Source of the DNA: Lewinellaceae bacterium
Lineage (GTDB): Bacteria > Bacteroidota > Bacteroidia > Chitinophagales > Saprospiraceae
DNA: 64,000 bases
Assembly (NCBI GenBank): GCA_020636405.1
Contig: JACJXW010000004.1
Coordinates: forward strand, 3,212,001 to 3,276,000
Direction of reading: 5' to 3'
Shown here: in pieces, positions 54,961-62,366 of the stretch
How the letters are laid out: the number at the start of each line of letters is the position of its first letter
How positions within the stretch are numbered: the stretch's first letter is position 1
The notes under the pieces: model-generated
The model's database searches: none
What the model was told of the DNA's origin: nothing
Seen by the model: the letters and a program-made list of their open reading frames with translations, nothing else
Translations under genes and position numbers: made by a program

Positions 54961-56409
54961 GAAGATGCTAAGGATGTCTTCAGTATTTTTTTGTTGCTTA
55001 ATAGCCATATAAGCACTAGCTTCTGCCCGCGCCTGGGCTTTTTGAGCCTGAAGATAAAATACTATTGCAATGCTAGCTAAGGCAATACCTAACACTGCCA
55101 TTGAAGTAGCAAAAAACGTACGCCGCCGAGCCCGTGCCAGCTGCCGGGCGCGGGCTTCTTCTTCAGCTTTTCTGCGGTATTCTTCTTCTGCTTTACGGCG
55201 CCTTTCAAAAGATCGGGTGATGGGAGCTACTAGAGCGTCGTGGCTGAGTTCGTAGGTAAAGCCGCCAAGAGGGGAAACTTCCGCGCGGATAAGCCGGGTG
55301 GCAAGTAATGATTTGAGGACTTCCGGGCCGATTTCATAGGCTCTTTGGATTATACTTTCCGGTAATGCCAGGCGTTTTCCATCTGCAATGAGCCCTTCTT
55401 CAATAAACCGCCTGGCCTTATCCTGATGAGGAACAGGTAAATTGTGGATCACCTTCTCATAAGATTCGGAGAGGATGTCCTTGTTTATCAGGTTGGCAAT
55501 ATCTTCGGCTTCAATCCTTATTTTTCCTTGCTCAACGACATATTCCTGCTCGATCGCTTGAAGGAGAAGCTGCAGTTGAACGGTTTCCACGCCGCCCTTT
55601 TTGTCGGTGAGGAAATCCAGGAATTGAGCAACTGCCTCTGGGGAATAGTCAAATGATGGAGAGTAGAATGCTTCACCACGGGAAATTGCCGGCCCGATAA
55701 TGGCATCTTTGGCATCCGGCATCCTTAAAGGTTGAAGCTCATAGAGGCACTGCAGAATGGCAGGGAAGTGATCAGCCATTCCTCCCAAGAGGCTCAGGCG
55801 GTCAGACCGTATGGCCAGAATGGCCTTCAACGGAATGGGAGCGGTGAGGAAATGCTGCTCTTCCTCAGAAAGCACCTGATCACTTTCCAGCAACAACCAT
55901 CTCACGCTTTGGGGAATGCGCTTGCCCAGGACCGTAGAAAGTTCCTCCTGAAATTCTTCCATCGCTTCGTAAGGATAAGAGAATAATTCTTCCGCCTGGT
56001 CGATGATAAGGGTGATCACCTGATCGGCCTGCCGGTTTTGCAATTGCTTCAACCAATACCACAGCGTGTTTTTTTCCTTTTCCACTAGTCGCAGCGTCGG
56101 GTTTTCCGACGAAATAAGTGGACCAAGATTGTGTTCCAGAATTTTGACGATAGAAAGGTTATTTTCCGACTGCCAGTTGCCAAAACGCAAAAGCACGGTC
56201 AAGTCATCGGTTTCGGCTTTTATTCGCGGCAACAACCCCGCATGAAGCAAAGAGCTTTTGCCAACGCCCGACTTCCCGTGAACGGCAAAAATATCTTGCG
56301 ACAGATACAGTTCCATCAGGGACTGCAAATCCTGCTCTCTTCCGAAAAAGATATCTGCCTGGTTTGGCATGAAAGGAGAGAGCCCCGGATATCTGGATCG
56401 CCTTTCCAT
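54382..56409 (-). CDS. nSTAND-type ATPase with transmembrane helix and C-terminal TPRs
   Basis: The 675-residue protein has an nSTAND-like ATPase domain: FFGREQDLQSL, Walker A GKSGVGKSS (45-53), Walker B VITLIIDQAEELF (131-143) and an arginine motif AILAIRSDRLSLL (197-209). A winged-helix-like segment (FTYELSHDALV, about 384-394) and a charged helix follow, then one membrane helix (431-453) and a TPR/helical domain (about 500-675) with SQYESAIGEFERALE and YQLALENYRQALRIKPGDS. The ATPase should be cytoplasmic and the repeats on the other side of the membrane. Its start overlaps the upstream gene by one base (TAATG). The end is nearly identical to that of the 60377-61495 gene. Confidence 0.85.
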   Translation of the reverse strand: MERRSRYPGLSPFMPNQADIFFGREQDLQSLMELYLSQDIFAVHGKSGVGKSSLLHAGLLPRIKAETDDLTVLLRFGNWQSENNLSIVKILEHNLGPLISSENPTLRLVEKEKNTLWYWLKQLQNRQADQVITLIIDQAEELFSYPYEAMEEFQEELSTVLGKRIPQSVRWLLLESDQVLSEEEQHFLTAPIPLKAILAIRSDRLSLLGGMADHFPAILQCLYELQPLRMPDAKDAIIGPAISRGEAFYSPSFDYSPEAVAQFLDFLTDKKGGVETVQLQLLLQAIEQEYVVEQGKIRIEAEDIANLINKDILSESYEKVIHNLPVPHQDKARRFIEEGLIADGKRLALPESIIQRAYEIGPEVLKSLLATRLIRAEVSPLGGFTYELSHDALVAPITRSFERRRKAEEEYRRKAEEEARARQLARARRRTFFATSMAVLGIALASIAIVFYLQAQKAQARAEASAYMAIKQQKNTEDILSIFQEQQKQNAVERYNRYLTSGKAWMAQSQYESAIGEFERALETVQDYATAVGDSTAVNMIGEGGREAQRLFEETISIHGHQIKTQTTKARFEKLIAEGDLYMDLGPKYYVDARHKYQEARELGYNRSLADGKINTLAGKLEPAFDTFVKNGDTFFEADGYQLALENYRQALRIKPGDSYVKARIEYCKKLLSSD

Positions 56410-58706
56410 TATTTTACGCGGTTTAAAAGGTCAAGGATAGCCTGGGAAGTTTGATTGGTTTTTATTCGAAAATCCTGGCCGGAAAGTGTCCCGCTGAACT
56501 GCCGGCTGTTCAATTCGTTGATCCTGGAAGAAAGCATTCTGGCTTCTAAAGCCAGGCCTTCGTCGCCTATTGTATTCAGGAAAACCAAAAGAGACTCCAA
56601 GGCCTCAGAAGTATTTCCGTCCCGGAGGAGGGCTTTTATATTTTCGATCCCTGCAGATTTATCGAGGGTGTTTTCCATTCCCAGTTCCTGTTGCCGAACG
56701 GCTAATTCCTTCAAGAACTCCATGGAGTTGACGTCTATGAAGTTGATGCCGAATGTACCCTTGAAATGCAATGCCGTTTCCGTGTCATACTGGTTGGAAT
56801 CGCCAACTGCCATTTTAAGCCCTTTTGCTTTTCTCAGCAGCCGCCAAAGTATGGGCTTAACATACCAGTTTTTAAAATTCACACCAATGAAAAGGAACAG
56901 GCGTGCTTTCTGTAGGGCCGCTTCCAGGGATACCGGAAGGCTGGAAGGGTGGCTTAGTTTTTCCAGGTGTTCAAAAATGTCTTCATTGGTGAGTACCAGC
57001 GAATCGGGGTGGGCAATGCTGCCCATCAGTTGATACAAAACAGGGCGCTTTGTCCCGGAGAAGTCCTCTTTCCAGGCTTGTCGCTTCGTCTTATCGAAAA
57101 ATCCGTGGATGAACGGCATGCGTTCCTGTTGGAAAGTATTCATGAGCAGATTGTCTGAACTCAGGGTGATTAGCAACGGGAAATTCAGGCGAGCCAGTAG
57201 CCGGTACCGTTCCCCCGCATCTAACCTGTCGCTCAAGTTTTTAAGCAGTCTTTCCAACCGGATCCGGGTGATCCCTGTACTCGGGATCTCAAACAGTCCC
57301 TCGTTTTCCAGATATAAAAAATCCTCCTCGTACAGGTCCGAAATTCTCAACAGGAGATCCCGGTAAGTGGCCCCGTCCTGATCCTGGTAGAAATCATTCC
57401 CCAGAATAACCACACAGGTGCGCTCTTGCAGCGACCCCAGGATAAACTGCCAGTCGAAAGACTTAATCCCTCTAGTGGTAAAATCACTATCCAGGATTTT
57501 CTTTTCCTGTAAAATGGCGGGTACAAGTGTATCGTGACTGATTTCGTAGGATCTTCCGACCGAGGTGTTTTCCACCCGTAGCAGGCGTTTGTCCACCAAC
57601 TTTTGTAACAGATTGGTGTCTACACCGATATCCCGTAGCAGGACGCGCTCGTCGGCGCGGATCCGCCGGCCCTGCTCCACCATGCGTTTTTCCAGGATGG
57701 CCTTCGCTGCTTTGCGCTCCCCATCAGTGGGCAGTTCTGCGATCTTGCTTTTGTAGAAATTATTCAGTATTCGCTCAATGCCTTTTCGGCCTCCAAGCAG
57801 GTGGGGCCCTGCCGTTACCTCATTCTCACTTTGTTCCTGCAATTGCAGGACCTGCCCTTCGATGTGTTCGCAGATGATCTGGAGTTGCCAGGATTCGATC
57901 TCTCCCTTTTCATTTTGAAGGTTTTTTTCAATATCATCGAGCAATTCAGAGCTGTACAGAAAAGGAAGCGATTGAAATTGCTCGCCCTTGAGCTGGGCAG
58001 GATGGATTATTGCTTTTCTGGCTTGTGCCCCTTTAAGCGGTTCCAGAAGGAATCGGGTATGGAGAATGTTGGGTATCCTTTTCGATAGTTCATTCATCAG
58101 GTGGAGTTTGTCCGACCGGATGATGAACAGAAACTTGACGTTTACCGGGGTGAACCAGCCCATCATCTCATGGGTCCGTTCCTCTCTGGGTACCTTTAAC
58201 AGCCGTTCCTGCACCCTACCGGGCAATTGGTTGTTGATCAGGTAGGCCAGTTCCTGGGCCAATGCCTGCCGATGGGCCTCCTGGTGAGCGAAGAATTCTT
58301 CGAACTGGTCAAAAATAAAAAGGATGGGTTTTACATCCTCGAAGGGTTTCAATTCCCGGGATTTCAAAAGCTCCCAAAGCCCGCTGTGGCCAGAGGCGTA
58401 TTTTTGCAGGAACTCTTCAACAGCGAGAGGCTGGATGAACGAAGTAACCTTTTCTATTGGGGGAGTATCTATTTGTTGGAACCGAATGGGCATAGGGTGT
58501 ACATCTGTCAGCAACGGCATGATGCCGGCATTGAGCAGGGAGGTTTTTCCAATGCCGGATTTGGCGAAAAGGACCACCAGAGGGTTTACCCGGATCAGGC
58601 TAAACAGTTCTTCAATTTCCTGGTCGCGGCCAAAAAAGATCTGCTTGTCTTCCCACTCGAAAGACCGAATTCCCGGATACCGCTTTATTTCTTCCTGGCT
58701 GCTCAT
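56409..58706 (-). CDS. nSTAND ATPase fused to a SIR2-like domain and an effector-associated domain
   Basis: Residues 1-400 are an nSTAND module: FFGRDQEIEELF, Walker A AKSGIGKTS (48-56), Walker B PILFIFDQFEEFF (127-139), arginine motif FLFIIRSDKLHL and a winged helix (SYEISHDTLVPAI). Residues about 418-675 are SIR2-like: RTCVVILGND, LITLSSDNL, LYQLMGS and FLFIGVNFKNW follow the family order, but the Asn of TTNYD and His of LHG are missing. The last 80 residues (IENIKALLRDGNTSEALESL onward to ILDLLNRVK) look like an effector-associated domain (EAD), a small adaptor that in similar systems recruits a partner. It lies eight bases after the second SIR2-TIR gene. Confidence 0.82.
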   Translation of the reverse strand: MSSQEEIKRYPGIRSFEWEDKQIFFGRDQEIEELFSLIRVNPLVVLFAKSGIGKTSLLNAGIMPLLTDVHPMPIRFQQIDTPPIEKVTSFIQPLAVEEFLQKYASGHSGLWELLKSRELKPFEDVKPILFIFDQFEEFFAHQEAHRQALAQELAYLINNQLPGRVQERLLKVPREERTHEMMGWFTPVNVKFLFIIRSDKLHLMNELSKRIPNILHTRFLLEPLKGAQARKAIIHPAQLKGEQFQSLPFLYSSELLDDIEKNLQNEKGEIESWQLQIICEHIEGQVLQLQEQSENEVTAGPHLLGGRKGIERILNNFYKSKIAELPTDGERKAAKAILEKRMVEQGRRIRADERVLLRDIGVDTNLLQKLVDKRLLRVENTSVGRSYEISHDTLVPAILQEKKILDSDFTTRGIKSFDWQFILGSLQERTCVVILGNDFYQDQDGATYRDLLLRISDLYEEDFLYLENEGLFEIPSTGITRIRLERLLKNLSDRLDAGERYRLLARLNFPLLITLSSDNLLMNTFQQERMPFIHGFFDKTKRQAWKEDFSGTKRPVLYQLMGSIAHPDSLVLTNEDIFEHLEKLSHPSSLPVSLEAALQKARLFLFIGVNFKNWYVKPILWRLLRKAKGLKMAVGDSNQYDTETALHFKGTFGINFIDVNSMEFLKELAVRQQELGMENTLDKSAGIENIKALLRDGNTSEALESLLVFLNTIGDEGLALEARMLSSRINELNSRQFSGTLSGQDFRIKTNQTSQAILDLLNRVK

Positions 58707-58714
58707 ATAGAAAA

Positions 58715-60049
58715 TTAATGCCGGATGATTCGTTTGATGGACTTCAGAACTTCGTTAATAGCAAAAGCTTGATTACCCCATTTGTTGCTGCTCAACGGTT
58801 CCCGGTTATTGGGAAGGATCTGTAGGTGCTGAAACGGAGATTCTTCCCAGTCACAGTAATCGGCCAGAACAGGTGCTACGATGCTCTTTCCCGACTGGTG
58901 CTGTTCAATGATTGCCGGTATCTCATATTTGAAAATATCTTCGTTCGCCAGATATTCCCGATCGAGAAGGACCAGGATCAGATCGGCGGAACGGATATTG
59001 GACTCCGTTTGTGCCTGGACGTCTCCGGAGAGGATCATGCCGCGATGCCAGATCTCAACTTCTTTGTTCCTTACCAGTTGGCTATGCGCCTGGGAAAGCG
59101 CTTCGCAATATCCTAAAGCATTTGGGTGGAAGGAAACAACAACCTTTTTTGCCTCATTTGGCGCCACAGCCCCTATAATGTCTTCAGGAATGGAAGAATA
59201 CCGCTGGATCAATTCGTCCAGGAAATCATCAATTTCGTCATGGACGAAGTGGAAGTTGAAACGGCTGGTGTAATACTCAATGGTCCGTCTTTTCAGTTGA
59301 AGCTTGGGGTGTCGTGGCGCTAAGGGTTGAGACCCGGGATTGATATCCAGTCCATCCAAAAGAACCCTGAATTGCCAGCGGTCCAGATTGAATCCCAGAA
59401 ACAGGTATGAAAGTTCAGCGGAATCGGGCCCGGGTTTGAGCTTTTCCAGAATCCTGGGAGGTATCGGAGGATTGCCTTGAAGGGTCCTTTTTATGAAAGC
59501 TACTTGTTGAGCTTCGGTCAGGACCATGGATTTAGGATCGGAATATGCCCCCATCAAGTTATAGGCCAGGGGGGATTCTTTGGAGATCTTGGTTTCAGGT
59601 AAACCAATGGGTTCTTCGTAGCTGTAGTAAGAGAAAGTAGCGTTAGGGCTACTTGTCCGAATCGCTTGCCAGTAGTAGGTATCGGGAGTGGTGTTGATCA
59701 CCAGATGGAAGGGTATACGGGCCATTTTGTTGTATACATCAGGGATTTGTCCGGCGAATTGTGCGTAGATATTAGCTACCTCGTCTTTCAGATGGATCTC
59801 CTTGGTAAAAGGAATAAGAAGGTACCTTTGGGCCAAGTATTCTGCATCCCTGGAGAGCTTGCCGTCAAAATCGATCTCTTCCTGTTCCAATTCTTTCTTT
59901 AAAACCCCTGCGAGATGATCGGTGATCAACATGGGCGCCGTACTTCCTGGCAGCTGAATGGAAGGGAGCATCGGCCCAAGCAACAGGATGCACCGTTCCT
60001 GGCGGATATCATTGATCAGGTTTTTCCATTGTCTGTCGGTTAGTCCCAT
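58715..60049 (-). CDS. SIR2-like/TIR fusion protein, second copy
   Basis: The 444-residue protein pairs an N-terminal SIR2-like domain (1-290) with a C-terminal TIR-like domain (300-444). In SIR2, ERCILLLGP starts the first strand; the usual TTNYD appears as NTTPDT (119-124), the usual LHG as NLMG (164-167), and SYLFLGFNLDRWQFRVLL marks the last strand. The TIR part starts KVVVSFHP, has EVEIWHRGMILSGD and SADLILVLLDREYL, and keeps a Glu376 in KYEIPA at the place of the TIR catalytic Glu. Its first copy lies at 62363-63682. Confidence 0.83.
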   Translation of the reverse strand: MGLTDRQWKNLINDIRQERCILLLGPMLPSIQLPGSTAPMLITDHLAGVLKKELEQEEIDFDGKLSRDAEYLAQRYLLIPFTKEIHLKDEVANIYAQFAGQIPDVYNKMARIPFHLVINTTPDTYYWQAIRTSSPNATFSYYSYEEPIGLPETKISKESPLAYNLMGAYSDPKSMVLTEAQQVAFIKRTLQGNPPIPPRILEKLKPGPDSAELSYLFLGFNLDRWQFRVLLDGLDINPGSQPLAPRHPKLQLKRRTIEYYTSRFNFHFVHDEIDDFLDELIQRYSSIPEDIIGAVAPNEAKKVVVSFHPNALGYCEALSQAHSQLVRNKEVEIWHRGMILSGDVQAQTESNIRSADLILVLLDREYLANEDIFKYEIPAIIEQHQSGKSIVAPVLADYCDWEESPFQHLQILPNNREPLSSNKWGNQAFAINEVLKSIKRIIRH

Positions 60050-60100
60050 AATTACTAATTGCTTAGAAACAGGATCTTATCGGAGGAATGTATCGTATAT

Positions 60101-60376
60101 TTAGTTCCTTTCTCCTTCTTCCTTAACCTGGAATGCTCGGCATTTTTCTATCCTGGCGAGTATCTTCTGATCCTCCGGTTTGATCTCCAGGGCTTTAACG
60201 TACTTTTCCAGTGCCAGATCATAGGCCTCCGCCTCGTAAAAAATGTCTCCCTTTTGAACCAGTTGGCTTTGGGCGTAATCCAGTTTATTCTCCAGGCGTT
60301 GGATCTTAAATTCCAGGCCACGGATATTTTGATTTTGAGTATATGCCGCTCGATAATAAGTAAGGGCCTCAAATTA
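60101..60376 (-). pseudogene. Stranded TPR tail of an nSTAND gene
   Basis: Directly after the stop of the preceding gene (TAG, then TAA) and in the same frame, about 90 codons remain open to a TAA at 60101-60103. They read ALTYYRAAYTQNQNIRG and then QLVQKGDIFYEAEAYDLALEKY, clearly homologous to the TPR end VKNGDTFFEADGYQLALDNY of the same gene. There is no start codon of its own. This is best read as the original C-terminus, cut off when the duplicated end was copied in. Confidence 0.7.
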
Positions 60377-60950
60377 CTATTCTAATGAAAGTAATTTTTT
60401 ACAATCCTCTATCCGGGCCTTCACATAACTGTCCCCCGGCTGGATCCTCAGCGCCTGCCGGTAGTTGTCCAGCGCCAGCTGGTAGCCATCGGCCTCAAAG
60501 AAGGTATCTCCGTTTTTTACGAAAGTATCAAAGGCTGGTTCCAGTTTGCCGTTCACCGTGTTGAGTTTGCTGTCCACCAGGCTGCGGTTGTAGCCCAATT
60601 CGCGTGCCTCCTGGTATTTTCGGCGGGCATCCACGTAATATTTGGGGCCGAGGTCCATATACCGGCCGCCTTCGGCGATGAGTTTTTCGAAACGGGCTTT
60701 GGCGCCCCCGGTCTGAACGGCTTCATCGAGCAGTTGTTGAGCCTCCTTGCCGCTTTCGTCGATAATATTTACGGCGGTGCTGTCCCCCACGTCGGTGGCG
60801 TAGTTCTGTACGGTTTCCAGGGCGCGTTCGAATTCCCCGATGGCGCTCTCGTACTGGCTCTGTGCCATCCAGGCTTTGCCGCTGGCAATGTAGCGGTTGT
60901 AACGCTCGATGGCGCTTTGCTTTTGCTGCTCCTTGAAGTTGGACAGGGCG
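60374..60950 (-). repeat. Near-identical direct repeat, copy 2
   Basis: Matches 54379-54960 up to the stop codon and a few bases beyond (ttact at its left edge). To the left of this boundary the sequence is the stranded tail, with no similarity to the region left of copy 1. Confidence 0.75.
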
Positions 60951-61495
60951 TCTTCCGCCCGTTGGCGTTCGTCGCGGGCCTCAATGGCGCTGGCTTCGGC
61001 GCTGGCCTTGGCCTTTCTGGCCTGGAAGAAAAAGATGAGAGCAATGCCCGCCAGTACGAAGCCCACCAGAGCAATGCCGATGGCAGTGAACAGTCGTTTA
61101 CGGGCGATGGCCAGCTCGCGGGCTTTGCGCTGTCGTTCTTCCTCCAGGCGCCGTTTTTCGTAGGATTCGGAGATTGGGCCCACCAGGGTGTCGTGGCTGA
61201 TCTCGAAGCTGCGCCCCAGGTGGGTGTTCTCTGCGCGGATGAGGCGGCTGTCCAATAGCTTGATGAGCAGTGTTTTTTCAATGTTGTATTTGGCCTTTTC
61301 CACGCCTTCGGTAATGCCCACCCGGCGGCCGTCGACGATGAGGCCTTCTTCTATGAACTTGCGGGCCAGCAGTTGGTCTTGCCCTTTCAGCCCACTGATG
61401 GTATCTTCGTAATACCCCTTAACAATGCTGTCCAGCGCATCACTCAGTGGCCCTTCCTGGCCGAAAACCTCCCGTGTGATTTGCAGCTTAGCCAT
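60377..61495 (-). CDS. C-terminal half of a split nSTAND gene, with transmembrane helix and TPRs
   Basis: The 372-residue product (from ATG at 61495) starts with a helical linker, then a winged-helix-like segment (SFEISHDTLVGPI, near residues 96-108), a charged helix, one membrane helix (about 137-158) and TPR/helical repeats (about 200-372). It lacks the ATPase motifs, which are in the upstream gene. The start overlaps the upstream stop by eight bases (ATGGCTAA). The frame also continues upstream to a TTG, inside the other gene. It is either a broken gene or a coupled second polypeptide. Confidence 0.7.
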   Translation of the reverse strand: MAKLQITREVFGQEGPLSDALDSIVKGYYEDTISGLKGQDQLLARKFIEEGLIVDGRRVGITEGVEKAKYNIEKTLLIKLLDSRLIRAENTHLGRSFEISHDTLVGPISESYEKRRLEEERQRKARELAIARKRLFTAIGIALVGFVLAGIALIFFFQARKAKASAEASAIEARDERQRAEDALSNFKEQQKQSAIERYNRYIASGKAWMAQSQYESAIGEFERALETVQNYATDVGDSTAVNIIDESGKEAQQLLDEAVQTGGAKARFEKLIAEGGRYMDLGPKYYVDARRKYQEARELGYNRSLVDSKLNTVNGKLEPAFDTFVKNGDTFFEADGYQLALDNYRQALRIQPGDSYVKARIEDCKKLLSLE

Positions 61496-62366
61496 AGCGT
61501 TCCCGAATCTGTTTTTCAATATGCTGACAGATGAGCTGCAGCTGGAAGGATTCTATCTCTTCGTCTTTATTGCTCAGGTAGTCCAGGATCTCATTCAGCA
61601 ACAGGGGTTCATAGCCGAAGGGAGGGGTGAGAAATTCCGGCCCCTCGATCTGCGCCGGCTCCTCTATAGCCTCCTGCGCTTGTTCCCGGCGTAGGGGGCG
61701 CAGGTGGAAGCGGTTGTTAAGGATGCTGGGGATTTCCGTGGAAAGGTCATCGAGCAGGCTGATGCGGTCGGATCGGATGGCAAAGATGGCCTTCATGGGA
61801 ATAGGGGAGAACCAGGCCAGTTGCTCTTCCGTCCGGTCCATAAAAGGGATGGCACGCAGTTGCTCGCGGATGCGGTTGGGGAGTCGCTCACTCAGCAGGT
61901 CCGCCATTTCAAGGATGAAGGCTTCCCTCGCCGGCCTTTCGTGTTCAAAAAATTCTTCGAATTGGTCAAAAATGATAACAGGAATGGTGCTGGAGCCAAA
62001 GTGGCAGGCGCGGAGGAACTCCCAGAAGCCGGCTTTCTCCTTGCTGGTTTTGGCATTTTTCAGAAGCCGTTCTTCGTCGAGATAGGGCGCCAGGGCCAGC
62101 TTGGCCATGTCTACCGGGCGCACGCTGGTATCCTGAAACCGGATCTTGACCGGCTGGTAAAGCCCATTGTCTAAAAGAGGGATCAACCCGGCGTTCAGCA
62201 GGGAACTTTTGCCGATGCCCGACTTGGCGAAGAGCACCACCAGAGACTGGGCTTTGACCTGCGCCAGCAGGCTGCGTGCTTCCCGCCGTCGGCCAAAAAA
62301 GAGGAATTCCTCTTCCTGTTCGAAGGCTCGTATTCCGGGATAACGACTGACTTTTTGAGTACTCAT
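61488..62366 (-). CDS. N-terminal ATPase half of a split nSTAND gene
   Basis: The 292-residue product carries the nSTAND ATPase: FFGRRREARSLL, Walker A AKSGIGKSS (47-55), Walker B IIFDQFEEFF (131-140) and the arginine motif AIFAIRSDRISLL (193-205). It ends in ICQHIEKQIRERYG, a point at which its homologues (54382-56409 and 56409-58706) continue into the winged helix. The next gene supplies that part in a different frame (a +1 shift near the aaaaa run at about 61513). Start overlaps the upstream SIR2-TIR stop by four bases. Confidence 0.8.
   Translation of the reverse strand: MSTQKVSRYPGIRAFEQEEEFLFFGRRREARSLLAQVKAQSLVVLFAKSGIGKSSLLNAGLIPLLDNGLYQPVKIRFQDTSVRPVDMAKLALAPYLDEERLLKNAKTSKEKAGFWEFLRACHFGSSTIPVIIFDQFEEFFEHERPAREAFILEMADLLSERLPNRIREQLRAIPFMDRTEEQLAWFSPIPMKAIFAIRSDRISLLDDLSTEIPSILNNRFHLRPLRREQAQEAIEEPAQIEGPEFLTPPFGYEPLLLNEILDYLSNKDEEIESFQLQLICQHIEKQIRERYG

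Noticed and set aside
60148..60372. A 74-residue open frame in the TPR remnant
   Set aside because: It lies in a different frame from the clear TPR homology and has no recognisable pattern.
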